64,000 nucleotides of DNA, from NCBI RefSeq assembly GCF_040513375.1, contig NZ_JBEVTG010000002.1, positions 1,240,001 to 1,304,000 on the forward strand, in the 5' to 3' direction. Source of the stretch: Flagellimonas_B algarum (lineage in GTDB: Bacteria > Bacteroidota > Bacteroidia > Flavobacteriales > Flavobacteriaceae). Positions 48,814 to 58,180 of the stretch are shown in pieces; the stretch's first letter is position 1, and every line of letters begins with the position of its first letter. Both the position numbers and the translations under genes were made by a program. Below the pieces are notes generated by a model. The model was given only the letters and a program-made list of their open reading frames with translations. It did not search any database and had not been told where the DNA came from.

Positions 48814-50943
48814 TTAAGCGGTTACACCTTTGGTTGCTTTGATTACCTCTTCGGCAATATTCGATGGGGTCTCCGCGTAGTGCGAGAACTCCATGGTCGA
48901 TGTGGCACGGCCCGAACTCAAGGTACGGAGCGAGGTCACATAACCGAACATTTCCGAAAGTGGCACTTCTGCCTTGATCACCTTCGATCCGGCCCTGTCA
49001 TCCATATTGTTGACTTGGCCACGACGACGGTTCAAATCGCCAACGATATCACCCATGTTCTCTTCAGGTGTCAACACCTCAAGCTTCATGATAGGCTCCA
49101 TCAATACCGCACGGGCGGCACGGGCAGCTTCCTTGTATCCCAATTTGGCGGCCAACTCGAATGAAAGCGAGTCGGAATCCACAGGGTGGAATGATCCGTC
49201 CTTAAGGGTAATTTTCATACTGTCCATCTCAAAACCGGCCAACGGCCCGTTTTTCATGGCTTCCTTGAATCCTTTCTCGACCGATGGGATGTATTCCTTA
49301 GGAATGTTACCACCCTTGATCTCATTGACGAACTCAAGACCTGCTTTGGTTTCTTCACTGGCAGGCTCCATCGAGAAGACGATATCGGCGAACTTACCAC
49401 GACCACCGGTCTGCTTCTTGTAAACCTCCCTGTGATCAGCTTTTGCCGTAAGTGCTTCTTTGTACTCTACTTGTGGTTGCCCTTGGTTGACCTCTACCTT
49501 GAACTCACGCTTCAATCGGTCTACGATGATATCCAAGTGCAACTCGCCCATTCCGGAAATGATCGTCTGCCCTGAGGCCTCATCGGTCTTAACCTGGAAG
49601 GTCGGATCCTCCTCGGCCAATTTGGCCAAAGACATCCCCAATTTATCGACATCCGCCTTGGTCTTAGGCTCTACCGCGATACCGATTACGGGATCGGGGA
49701 AATCCATACTTTCCAAAACGATCGGATGCTTCTCGGCAGACATGGTGTCACCGGTCTTGATATCCTTGAACCCAACAGCGGCCCCGATATCACCTGCTTC
49801 GATGTATTCGATGGCGTTCTGCTTGTTCGAGTGCATCTGGTAGATCCGCGAAATACGCTCTTTCTTGCCCGAACGGTTGTTCAAAATGTACGACCCGGCA
49901 TCCAAGCGGCCCGAATAGGCACGGAAGAAGGCCAAACGGCCAACGAATGGATCGGTCGCGATCTTAAAGGCCAATGCAGAGAATGGCTCTTTTGGATCTG
50001 GTTTTCTGGTGATCTCACCCCCGGTATCCGGATCGGTACCGATGATATCGTCCTTGTCCAATGGAGATGGCAGGTAACGGCAAACCGCATCCAAAAGGAA
50101 CTGCACCCCTTTGTTCTTGAACGAAGATCCACAGACCATCGGGATGATGGCACGATCCATAACCGCTGCCCTAAGGGCGGCGTGTACTTCCTCTTCAGTG
50201 ATGGAATCTTCGTCTTCAAAGAATTTCTCCATCAACTCCTCATCATATTCCGCAACGGCTTCGATCAAAGCCGCACGGTATTCTTTTACCTCGTCTTGCA
50301 TTTCTGCAGGAATGTCGATGACATCGAAGGTCGAACCGAAGTTCTCATCATGCCATACGATGGCCCTGTTCTTGGCCAAATCGACGATTCCTTTGAAATC
50401 GGCTTCCTCACCGATCGGCAATACGATCGGTACGGCGTTCGAACCCAACATTTCGCGAACCTGTTTGCACACGTTCAAGAAGTTGGACCCTTGACGGTCC
50501 ATTTTGTTGACGAACCCGATTCGTGGAACTTTATAGTTATCGGCGAGTCTCCAGTTGGTTTCCGACTGTGGCTCTACCCCGTCTACAGCACTGAACAAGA
50601 ACACCAATCCGTCCAAAACACGCAATGAACGGTTTACCTCTACGGTAAAGTCAACGTGCCCGGGGGTATCGATGATATTGAAGTGGTATCCTTTCGCATC
50701 GGCGGTCGGTTGCCCGTTTTCGGTCGGGAACTGCCAAGTACAGGTGGTAGCGGCAGAGGTAATAGTAATCCCACGCTCTTGCTCTTGCTCCATCCAGTCC
50801 ATAGTAGCCGCACCATCATGCACCTCCCCGATCTTATGGCTTACCCCGGTGTAGAACAAAATCCGCTCCGTGGTAGTGGTCTTTCCGGCATCGATGTGTG
50901 CAGCGATACCGATATTCCTAGTGTATTTTAAATCTCTTGCCAT
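48814..50943 (-). CDS. fusA: Elongation factor G
   Basis: 709 residues. The GTPase that drives translocation. G1 AHIDAGKTTTTERILFYTG, G3 DTPGHVDFTVEVNRSLRVLD-region, G4 NKMDRQGSNF, then domains II to V (C-terminal EMFGYVTSLRTLSSGRATST). Length is typical. 8 bases after rpsG. Confidence 0.99.
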   Translation of the reverse strand: MARDLKYTRNIGIAAHIDAGKTTTTERILFYTGVSHKIGEVHDGAATMDWMEQEQERGITITSAATTCTWQFPTENGQPTADAKGYHFNIIDTPGHVDFTVEVNRSLRVLDGLVFLFSAVDGVEPQSETNWRLADNYKVPRIGFVNKMDRQGSNFLNVCKQVREMLGSNAVPIVLPIGEEADFKGIVDLAKNRAIVWHDENFGSTFDVIDIPAEMQDEVKEYRAALIEAVAEYDEELMEKFFEDEDSITEEEVHAALRAAVMDRAIIPMVCGSSFKNKGVQFLLDAVCRYLPSPLDKDDIIGTDPDTGGEITRKPDPKEPFSALAFKIATDPFVGRLAFFRAYSGRLDAGSYILNNRSGKKERISRIYQMHSNKQNAIEYIEAGDIGAAVGFKDIKTGDTMSAEKHPIVLESMDFPDPVIGIAVEPKTKADVDKLGMSLAKLAEEDPTFQVKTDEASGQTIISGMGELHLDIIVDRLKREFKVEVNQGQPQVEYKEALTAKADHREVYKKQTGGRGKFADIVFSMEPASEETKAGLEFVNEIKGGNIPKEYIPSVEKGFKEAMKNGPLAGFEMDSMKITLKDGSFHPVDSDSLSFELAAKLGYKEAARAARAVLMEPIMKLEVLTPEENMGDIVGDLNRRRGQVNNMDDRAGSKVIKAEVPLSEMFGYVTSLRTLSSGRATSTMEFSHYAETPSNIAEEVIKATKGVTA

Positions 50944-50951
50944 TTTGGTAC

Positions 50952-51428
50952 TTAGAATCTAAAGTGAGAGAATGCTTTGTTTGCTTCCGCCATTTTGTGG
51001 GTATCGACCCTTTTCTTGACCGCTGCCCCTTCTTCCTTGGACGCTGCTAAAATCTCAGCGGCCAATTTCTGGGCCATGGATTTCTCGTTACGCTTTCTTG
51101 CGAAAGTGATCAACCATTTCATGGCTGTTGAGATCTTACGGTCTGGACGGATTTGCATCGGAATCTGGAACGTTGCCCCACCGACCCGTCTACTACGGAC
51201 TTCAACGTGTGGCATTACGTTCGATAATGCATCCTTCCAAAGTTCTAGACCTGACTTTTCCTCATCGGTCTTTTTCTCTTCGACAATGTCGATGGCGTCG
51301 TAGAAGATCCTGAACGCCACGGATTTTTTACCATCCCACATCATCATGTTGACAAATCGTGTCACCAATTGGTCACCAAATCGTGGATCTGGCAACAACG
51401 GCCGTTTCTTTGCCTGTCTTTTTCTCAT
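50952..51428 (-). CDS. rpsG: 30S ribosomal protein S7
   Basis: 158 residues. The conserved PDPRFGDQLVTRFVNMMMWD and VEVRSRRVGGATFQIPMQIR are present, with the C-terminal helix ending KAFSHFRF. S7 starts assembly of the 30S head and contacts the E-site tRNA. 19 bases after rpsL. Confidence 0.99.
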   Translation of the reverse strand: MRKRQAKKRPLLPDPRFGDQLVTRFVNMMMWDGKKSVAFRIFYDAIDIVEEKKTDEEKSGLELWKDALSNVMPHVEVRSRRVGGATFQIPMQIRPDRKISTAMKWLITFARKRNEKSMAQKLAAEILAASKEEGAAVKKRVDTHKMAEANKAFSHFRF

Positions 51429-51447
51429 TGCTTCCTTTTAAAGTTGA

Positions 51448-51822
51448 TTACTTCTTAGGTCGTTTTGCACCGTACTTAGACCTCCTTTGGGTACGACCGG
51501 CAACACCGGCGGTATCCAAAGCACCACGAACGATGTGGTATCTAACACCTGGCAAATCCTTGACCCTTCCACCTCTTACCAATACTATCGAGTGCTCTTG
51601 GAGGTTGTGCCCTTCTCCGGGGATGTATGCGTTGACCTCTTTACCGTTCGTCAACCGGACCCTAGCTACTTTTCGCATAGCCGAATTCGGTTTTTTCGGT
51701 GTCGTGGTGTATACACGCGTACAAACTCCCCTACGTTGGGGGCAAGAATCCAAAGCAGCCGATTTACTCTTCTTGGTAATCGTGACCCTTCCTTTTCTTA
51801 CTAATTGTGAAATTGTTGGCAT
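51448..51822 (-). CDS. rpsL: 30S ribosomal protein S12
   Basis: 124 residues. First gene of the cluster. MPTISQLVRKGRVTITKKS, RGVCTRVYTTTPKKPNSAMR and GGRVKDLPGVRYHIVRGALD are conserved. Lys43 and Lys88, the positions whose substitution gives streptomycin resistance, are both the ancestral Lys. S12 controls decoding accuracy. A near-consensus promoter and a 5'-end hairpin lie just upstream. Confidence 0.99.
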   Translation of the reverse strand: MPTISQLVRKGRVTITKKSKSAALDSCPQRRGVCTRVYTTTPKKPNSAMRKVARVRLTNGKEVNAYIPGEGHNLQEHSIVLVRGGRVKDLPGVRYHIVRGALDTAGVAGRTQRRSKYGAKRPKK

Positions 51823-51842
51823 TAACTTCTTTGTTAAAAATC

Positions 51843-51863
51843 AAAAAACCCTCATTTTGAGGG
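51843..51863 (-). promoter_or_regulatory. 5'-end hairpin in the rpsL leader
   Basis: Minus-strand stem CCCTCA/TGAGGG, loop AAA, followed by six U (A-run 51843-51848), 20 bases before the rpsL ATG. It would form at the very 5' end of the mRNA made from the adjacent promoter, too early for normal termination, so an mRNA-protecting hairpin or pausing signal is more likely than a terminator for that transcript. Confidence 0.6.
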
Positions 51864-51866
51864 CTG

Positions 51867-51897
51867 CAAATGTATAATTTTTTGACCATAAATCAAA
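51867..51897 (-). promoter_or_regulatory. Promoter of the ribosomal supercluster (rpsL)
   Basis: On the minus strand TTTG (51897-51894), 19 bases, then TACATTTG (51874-51867). This is an exact match to the Bacteroidota sigma-ABfr consensus (TTTG or TTG at -33, TAnnTTTG at -7). The expected transcript starts a few bases downstream, about 40 bases before rpsL. Confidence 0.75.
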
Positions 51898-51948
51898 TAG
51901 CCTCAAATTAATTTATCGTCAACTCCTGATTCTCGATCTTAGGAACGG

Positions 51949-51978
51949 CTGATTTTCGGGTTTGAACCTGAACATCAG
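51949..51978. other. Imperfect 11-bp hairpin in the 410-base gap before rpsL
   Basis: CTGAT-T-TTCGGG (51949-51960) pairs with CCTGAA-C-ATCAG (51967-51978) around loop TTTGAA; one mismatch, one G-U pair. No U-run follows on either strand. The gap from 51823 to 52232 otherwise holds the rpsL promoter and hairpin, an AT-rich stretch with a near-palindrome around TTATATATATAGG at 52074-52086, and no convincing gene: the frames present are under 20 codons. Confidence 0.45.
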
Positions 51979-52232
51979 ACCTATTGATCAAAACCCCAAA
52001 CCCCCTAAATTTTATAAATGGAAAAAGAAAAAAAGCGATGTATTTATCCGGTTTGTCTTTGAACGGCTATACCTTATATATATAGGCACATTTTTTTAGC
52101 GCATAACTCTCTCATCACCTAATAGCGCAAGACAAGGCCTACTGACACCGTCAAAGTCACCACTTGAAAGGCCAGGACTCCTTGGATCCATGAAACAATT
52201 CCCTAAGAAAACCCGACTTACACTACAAGCGA

Positions 52233-53093
52233 TTACTCCAACCCATTCAAATAGTTACAAATGACCACCAAGTGATCAGGGTCTTTAAAGCTAAGGTTGT
52301 TTGAATTGACATAAGCGGCCAGCGACTTCGCTTCGGACTTGGAAAGAAAAGCGGACACGGCCTTTTTCGATGGACGGAAAAATGTTGGATCACCCCCGTC
52401 GACGGAAAGATACCAACCCACCTTATCGACAAACCTGTGGGGAAACGAATTCTGCAATGAGGTTGTGGCTTGCTTTCCTTCTTTGAAGATTTTGGTTTTG
52501 CGCTGATACAATTGGAAACGCCCTTCCTTGATCAACCTAAAAAGATAACCCCGCTGTATCTCGCCTTTTTGATTTTTAAATGGACGGTAAACCAATACCT
52601 CATTCGAGATCTCACAGGAAATAGGCTCACTCTTATGAAGCGCTTCGATCACCCCACCGGCATTTCGTATCAACTCGACTTCGTCATTAAAGGCATCATA
52701 ACGCAATTTGTATTTGCCATAAAGCTCGTTACCATAGAATACCGACCCCATTATGAATTGGCCGTTCAAATAGACGCTCCCTTCAATATCATCAAGTCCA
52801 AGTTTGCGCTCGGATCCCAATACCGCGGTTTTGTTACGAAGGTCATTGAACCAATTCAGGGCATTGGGGTTGTTACCTAGACCACCTCCGTCACCACTCT
52901 TTAATAAGGCAAAACGTGATTGGGTGAACGCCCCACCTTCTCCTTGACCTAGACATAACAAAGGCAAGGAAACCAAGATGGCTACCAAAAGCCTTTTGAT
53001 TCCGACACCTATCGACTGACCGTTTTCCGCCACACCGAAACGATAGGCTGTAGCTGAGTTCTTATTAATGTTAAATGTGCAATTCGTATTCAT
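52233..53093 (-). CDS. Secreted protein of unknown function
   Basis: 286 residues from the ATG at 53093. The hydrophobic signal-like segment (RLLVAILVSLPLLCLGQ) starts only at about residue 34, so the true start may be an in-frame GTG at 53033, which would give a normal signal peptide. The mature part has no family I recognise; it contains a strand-rich centre (GSVYLNGQFIMGSVFYGNEL, YKLRYDAFNDEVELIRNAG) and ends in a helical part (KKAVSAFLSKSEAKSLAAYV). Related proteins of this shape in Bacteroidota are of unknown role. It is divergent from the susC gene. Confidence 0.65.
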   Translation of the reverse strand: MNTNCTFNINKNSATAYRFGVAENGQSIGVGIKRLLVAILVSLPLLCLGQGEGGAFTQSRFALLKSGDGGGLGNNPNALNWFNDLRNKTAVLGSERKLGLDDIEGSVYLNGQFIMGSVFYGNELYGKYKLRYDAFNDEVELIRNAGGVIEALHKSEPISCEISNEVLVYRPFKNQKGEIQRGYLFRLIKEGRFQLYQRKTKIFKEGKQATTSLQNSFPHRFVDKVGWYLSVDGGDPTFFRPSKKAVSAFLSKSEAKSLAAYVNSNNLSFKDPDHLVVICNYLNGLE

Positions 53094-53170
53094 CAAAAAA
53101 ATGGCTAAATATTAACGTACACCTAATATATACGCCCTGTTTTGCGATATGGTGAATATTTATCGGGAGT

Positions 53171-53189
53171 GTGAAATTTTAGTGAAATT
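53171..53189 (+). repeat. Tandem GTGAAATT half-sites upstream of susC
   Basis: GTGAAATT occurs at 53171-53178 and 53182-53189, 11 bases apart, so on the same face of the helix. They lie 62-80 bases before the susC start, close to a poor promoter match (TTTG at 53192 and an AT-rich -7 region). A regulator site is possible. Confidence 0.35.
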
Positions 53190-53250
53190 AGTTTGGATTA
53201 TTAACATGAAATTATGATTTTAGCGGTTAGCTAATTCAAATAATTTAAAA

Positions 53251-56200
53251 ATGAGAACAAAACTAAATGGAATCTTAACGCTATTATTGGCGTTTGTTGT
53301 GCACATTTCTTTTGCACAAGACAAGACGATTTCAGGTACGGTTACCGATTCAGACGGTCTACCATTACCCGGGGTCAACATTGTCGTCGAGGGCACCTCT
53401 AACGGTACCCAAACGGATTTTGATGGTAATTACTCGATTACGGCCAGCGAAGGTCAGAGTCTCCTTTTCACCTACATTGGTCAGAAGGATGTCAGAAGGA
53501 CAGTCGGTGCCGGAACTACCGTCAACGTGCAGATGGAGGAGGATGCACAGGCACTCGAGGAAGTGGTTGTGACCGCCCAGGGTATCAAAAGGGAAAAGAA
53601 GGCCCTAGGGTACGCCGTGACCTCCGTCAGCTCGGAACAATTGGAAAACAGAACCGAGGGTGATGTCGCCAGGGTTCTTTCCGGTAAGGCAGCGGGTGTA
53701 CAGATCACCTCTGCGGGTGGTGCCTCAGGTTCCGCAACCAACGTAACGGTTCGGGGTCTTAGTTCCTTTAGTGGAAGTAACCAGGCACTGTTCATCGTTG
53801 ATGGTATCCCGTTCAGTAACGATACCAACAACACCACCAACTTCGTAAACGGTGCTACGCAAGGTTCGCGTTTCTTGGACCTTGACCCGAACAACATCGC
53901 CAGTGTGGAGGTATTGAAAGGTCTTGCCGCCGCGACACTTTACGGTACACAGGGTAAGAACGGTGTAATCTTGATTACGACCAAGGCCGGTGCCGCTACA
54001 AGTGGCGCCAAGAAGACCGAGATTACGGTCAGCCAGTCGTTCTTCACCAACGAGTTCGCTTCCTTGCCAGATTACCAAGACCAGTACGGTAACGGTTTCG
54101 ACCAGTCGTTCGGATGGTTCTTCAGTAACTGGGGACCAAGCTTCGACCGTGGTGGTGTAGCCGGATGGGGCAACCAATCGGCCATCGATGATGCCGGTAC
54201 TTTGGAGCACCCATACTCGACTACTTCGGTAGCTTCGACCAGGGCCGCCTTCCCAGAGCTTCAAGGCGCTCGCTACGATTGGAGGCCTTATGATTCCGTA
54301 GAGGAGTTCTTCCGTCCAGGGTATGTGACCAATACTTCCGTGAACATCGCGGGTAGCACTACCGATGGCAATACCAACTATAACGTCAACGTCGGTTACC
54401 TTAACGATATCGGGTTTACCCCGGGCAACTCCTTGAACAGGACCAACGTATCGATCGGTGGTCGTTCGAAACTATCGAACAAGTTCACCGTAACCGGTAC
54501 CATGAACTACGCCCGTACCGACTACCGCACACCTCCGATCGCATCGAGTAGGGGTAACGGTACTGACGGTCTTTCAGTTTATGGTAATGTTCTCTTTACA
54601 CCTCGTAGTGTCGATTTATTGGGGCTTCCTTTCGAAAACCCAGTAGATGGATCTAGTGTATACTACCGTAACGGTAACGACATCATCAACCCACGTTGGA
54701 CGGCGCAAAACGTCACCAACCGTCAGTTGACCAATCGTTTCAACTGGAACGTATCATTGGCTTACGAGTTGAACGACAACATGACCTTGAACTGGAGATC
54801 AGGTCTTGATTTCTACAACGAGCGTAACATCAATGGTTCGAACAAAGGTGGGGTAGAATTCAACTCTGCTATTTTCGGATTCCTACAAACATTCGATAAC
54901 AACAACACGATCTGGGATCACTTCCTTTCGTTGAACGCCAACTACGATCTTTCTGAAAAGCTAGGTCTTTCATTTACAGCTGGTGCGACTTCACGTCAGG
55001 ATTTCTTCGATCAATCAGGGGTTTCAAGTACCGGTCAGATCGTATTCGGTGTTAAGAGACACTTTAACTTCGAAAACCAGACTCCGATCCAATTCTCTCA
55101 GAAAAGGAACATCGTAGGTGTTTTGGGTCAAGCGACCTTAGACTATGACGATTACCTCTTCTTGAACGTATCGGCCCGTACTGACTGGGTTTCGAACTTG
55201 ACTACGGAGAACAACAGTAAGACCTATCCAGGAGCTAGTTTGTCGTTCCTACCGACCAATGCCTTCAGCGGCTTGAAATCGGAGAACGGATTGAACTTCT
55301 TGAAAGTTCGTGCTTCTTACGGTACTTCAGCTACCTTCCCAACTGGATATCCTACGGTTAACGTAATCGAGCAGAACACACAGATTTTCACCGGTCCGTT
55401 AACGACCAACCAGGTGGATAACTTCCGTGCGAATCCAGATCTTAAGCCTGAGCTTTTGGAAGAGTTGGAATTCGGTTTCGAATCGAAACTTTGGAAGAAC
55501 AGGATTTCTATCGATTTCACCTACTTTGACAGAAGGACGAATGACTTGATCGTAACTGAGCCACTTCCTCCTTCAACAGGATTTAGCTTTACTCAAAGTA
55601 ACATTGGTGAGATCCAGAACGAAGGTATCGAGGTTGATCTTGGTGTTGACATCTTCAGAGGTGACAACTTCAGCTGGAACTCTCGTGTGAACTTCTTTAC
55701 CAACAACGAAACAGTGACAGAGCAAGAGCAGGATTTCATCGCTTACGCTGGATCATTGGCAGTTGGTGGTGGATTGTTCAGAGGTTCCAACGCGGCCATC
55801 GAAGGCGAATCATTGGGTACTATCGTAGGTACCGCTATCGCTCGTGATGAAGCCGGTAACTTCTTGATCAATGATGGTGGTAGCTTTGTAGTTGCTGAGC
55901 AGGATAATGACGGAAACGTGCCGATCATCGGTGATGCGATTCCTGATTACACCATGAACTTCATCAACAACCTACGTTGGAAGAACTGGAACTTGAACTT
56001 CCAGATCAACCACGTCAAAGGTGGTGACATCCTTTCAAGTACCGTTGCTGTACTTCTAGGTAGGGGTCTTATCGTTGAAACTGAAGATCGTTTGAACACG
56101 TACGTCCTTCCAGGGGTACGTCAGAGCACAGGTGAGGTGAACAACATCCAGTTGAACAACTCGACCTATTTCTTCAGCAACTTGCTATTCGGTCCGACAG

Positions 56201-56472
56201 AGACCCGTATCTACGATGCGTCTGTCGTACGTCTACAGGAGGTTTCTTTGGGATACACTTTCCCATCGAAATTCTTGGACAAGACACCTTTCGGTTCCTT
56301 GACCTTGACCGCACAGGGCTTCAACCTTTGGTACGATGCCTACAACACTCCTGACGGGGCGAACTTCGACCCTAACGTACAGGGTGTCGGTATCGGTAAC
56401 GGTAGGGGCTTCGATTTCATCAACGGGCCTAGCTCTAGAAGATATGGTATCAGCATCAAAGCCACTTTCTAA
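53251..56472 (+). CDS. SusC/RagA-family TonB-linked outer-membrane receptor
   Basis: 1073 residues. Signal peptide to about residue 22 (LLAFVVHISFAQ), carboxypeptidase-regulatory-like domain about 25-105 (SGTVTDSDGLPLPGVNIVV, FDGNYSITASEGQSLLFTYI), TonB-box region EEVVVTAQGIKREKKALGYA, plug about 115-245 (ARVLSGKAAGVQITSAGGAS, LFIVDGIPFSND, IASVEVLKGLAAATLYGTQG), then a large beta barrel ending SSRRYGISIKATF. With the SusD partner it imports a ligand too large for porins across the outer membrane. Typical length. No STN domain, so it does not signal to a FecR. Confidence 0.96.
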   Translation: MRTKLNGILTLLLAFVVHISFAQDKTISGTVTDSDGLPLPGVNIVVEGTSNGTQTDFDGNYSITASEGQSLLFTYIGQKDVRRTVGAGTTVNVQMEEDAQALEEVVVTAQGIKREKKALGYAVTSVSSEQLENRTEGDVARVLSGKAAGVQITSAGGASGSATNVTVRGLSSFSGSNQALFIVDGIPFSNDTNNTTNFVNGATQGSRFLDLDPNNIASVEVLKGLAAATLYGTQGKNGVILITTKAGAATSGAKKTEITVSQSFFTNEFASLPDYQDQYGNGFDQSFGWFFSNWGPSFDRGGVAGWGNQSAIDDAGTLEHPYSTTSVASTRAAFPELQGARYDWRPYDSVEEFFRPGYVTNTSVNIAGSTTDGNTNYNVNVGYLNDIGFTPGNSLNRTNVSIGGRSKLSNKFTVTGTMNYARTDYRTPPIASSRGNGTDGLSVYGNVLFTPRSVDLLGLPFENPVDGSSVYYRNGNDIINPRWTAQNVTNRQLTNRFNWNVSLAYELNDNMTLNWRSGLDFYNERNINGSNKGGVEFNSAIFGFLQTFDNNNTIWDHFLSLNANYDLSEKLGLSFTAGATSRQDFFDQSGVSSTGQIVFGVKRHFNFENQTPIQFSQKRNIVGVLGQATLDYDDYLFLNVSARTDWVSNLTTENNSKTYPGASLSFLPTNAFSGLKSENGLNFLKVRASYGTSATFPTGYPTVNVIEQNTQIFTGPLTTNQVDNFRANPDLKPELLEELEFGFESKLWKNRISIDFTYFDRRTNDLIVTEPLPPSTGFSFTQSNIGEIQNEGIEVDLGVDIFRGDNFSWNSRVNFFTNNETVTEQEQDFIAYAGSLAVGGGLFRGSNAAIEGESLGTIVGTAIARDEAGNFLINDGGSFVVAEQDNDGNVPIIGDAIPDYTMNFINNLRWKNWNLNFQINHVKGGDILSSTVAVLLGRGLIVETEDRLNTYVLPGVRQSTGEVNNIQLNNSTYFFSNLLFGPTETRIYDASVVRLQEVSLGYTFPSKFLDKTPFGSLTLTAQGFNLWYDAYNTPDGANFDPNVQGVGIGNGRGFDFINGPSSRRYGISIKATF

Positions 56473-56498
56473 TAAAAATTGTTAACGATATAGAAATT

Positions 56499-58169
56499 AT
56501 GAGAAATTTTATTAAATATATTTCGATCGTCTTCATAGCAGGTGGCCTGTTTACCGCATGTGAGACGACAGAATTGGACTTAAGGGTAAGTCCTAACGAT
56601 CTTGCTGCCGACCAGGCGGATCCTAACCTGTTATTGAACTCGATTCAGTTGGCCTACGCAACAAACCAACAAACGTTGAGTGACAGGGCTGCGGAATTGA
56701 CACGAATCGATTACTTCTTCGGAAGGGATTACTTCAACCAATTGCCAGGTAACACCTTGAACGGTGTTTGGTCTAGAACCTATAGTTCAGGTGGTAACGG
56801 TGCCGGTGATTTCGTATCTATCGGTATCTTGACCAACCTTCAAAACTTGGAGGCCATCGACGCCGCTTCTGAAACGGATTATTCGTTTCACATCGGGGTT
56901 GCCAAGACGCTTTATGCTCACTCATTGATCCAATTGGTCGATTTCCTTGGCCAAGCGGCTTTCAGCCAAGCTGGTAATCCAGCTGAGTTCCCAGCTCCGA
57001 CTTTGGATGATGGGCAAGCTGTTTACACTGCTGCATTGGGATTATTGGATGAAGCCTCTAGCGCATTGTCTTCAGGACCAGCTACACAGGGTGCTGCCGA
57101 TATCTTCTACGGTGGTGATACTGCACAATGGGTTCGATTGATCAACTCGATTCGACTATTGGCTTACAAGAACACCGGTGATGTAGCCGCGTTCAACGGG
57201 GTTATTTCAGGTGGAAATTTCATCACTGATTCCGCTGATGATTTCCAATTGACTTACGGAACAAGTGAGTTGCAGCCTGATGACAGACATCCAGATTTCG
57301 CTGCTGATTACACCCCTTCAGGTGCTAACATTTATCAGTCGAACTGGTTGATGGAATTGATGTTGAACAACAATGATCCACGTATCCGTTATTACTTCTA
57401 CCGCCAGCGTGCCACTACGCCTGGTGCTGACGAACCGCCAAACGAAGAGACTTTGGCCTGTTCATTGGTCGTTCCACCACAGCACTACCAAGATGGTGGA
57501 TTTACGTACTGCAGTGTCCCTAACGGGTACTGGGGTAGATCTCACGGTAACGATGAAGGTACGCCGCCCGACAACTTCTTGAGAGCTGCTGTTGGGGTAT
57601 ATCCTGCTGGTGGTCGCTTTGACGACAACAGCTTTGGAAATGTTGGTCTTGGACTTGGTGGCGGTGGAGCCGGTATCGAGCCGATCATCCTTGCCTCTTA
57701 CATCGACTTCTGGAGAGGTCAGATGGCTGCAAGTGATGCTGCCCGTTCAGGTTTCCTACGTGATGGTCTTACTAAGTCTATCGCTAAAGTTCAAACTTTC
57801 GGTGCCCTTGATGGAGGAGCTGACACTTCTTTCGCCCCTGATGCTGCGGCTGTAACTGCCTATGTTGATGGAATCGTAGCTGCTTTCGATGCCGCTACAG
57901 GTGATGACAAGGAGAACATCTATGCGGAGCAGTACTTCACCACTTTGTTCGGTGGAGGAACCGATGCATTCAACTACTACCGTCAAACTGGTTTCCCTAC
58001 TACGGTTTTACCGAACTGGGAATTGAACCCTGGACCGTTCCCAAGAACGTTCCTATTGCCACAGAACGAGGTGATCAACAACCCGAACTTGGATCAAAGA
58101 ACAGATTTGACCACGCAGGTATTCTGGGATAACAATCCGGCTAGTCCGACCTTCCCACCTGCTAACTAA
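56499..58169 (+). CDS. SusD/RagB-family nutrient-binding lipoprotein
   Basis: 556 residues with signal peptide and lipobox FTAC (Cys20). The sequence fits the SusD_RagB-like group found beside SusC-type receptors, probably the SusD-like_2 subfamily: an N-terminal tetratricopeptide-like helical part (DPNLLLNSIQLAYATNQQTL) and a ligand-binding part with WVRLINSIRLLAYKNTGDVA and PRIRYYFYRQR. It sits on the SusC barrel as a lid on the cell surface. 26 bases after susC. Confidence 0.93.
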   Translation: MRNFIKYISIVFIAGGLFTACETTELDLRVSPNDLAADQADPNLLLNSIQLAYATNQQTLSDRAAELTRIDYFFGRDYFNQLPGNTLNGVWSRTYSSGGNGAGDFVSIGILTNLQNLEAIDAASETDYSFHIGVAKTLYAHSLIQLVDFLGQAAFSQAGNPAEFPAPTLDDGQAVYTAALGLLDEASSALSSGPATQGAADIFYGGDTAQWVRLINSIRLLAYKNTGDVAAFNGVISGGNFITDSADDFQLTYGTSELQPDDRHPDFAADYTPSGANIYQSNWLMELMLNNNDPRIRYYFYRQRATTPGADEPPNEETLACSLVVPPQHYQDGGFTYCSVPNGYWGRSHGNDEGTPPDNFLRAAVGVYPAGGRFDDNSFGNVGLGLGGGGAGIEPIILASYIDFWRGQMAASDAARSGFLRDGLTKSIAKVQTFGALDGGADTSFAPDAAAVTAYVDGIVAAFDAATGDDKENIYAEQYFTTLFGGGTDAFNYYRQTGFPTTVLPNWELNPGPFPRTFLLPQNEVINNPNLDQRTDLTTQVFWDNNPASPTFPPAN

Positions 58170-58180
58170 ATAATTGCGAT

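Noticed and set aside
49726..50628. 300-codon open frame on the plus strand opposite fusA
   Set aside because: It lies entirely within the conserved fusA gene; the translation is low in recognisable structure and the frame is open because of codon bias in fusA.
51949..51978. tRNA gene suggested by a TTCGGG-TTTGAA-CCTGAA arm
   Set aside because: No acceptor, D or anticodon stem can be placed around it; the loop and stem lengths do not fit a T arm.
52018..52062. 14-codon frame starting ATGGAAAAAGAAAAA in the pre-rpsL gap
   Set aside because: Too short, low complexity and without conserved features visible.
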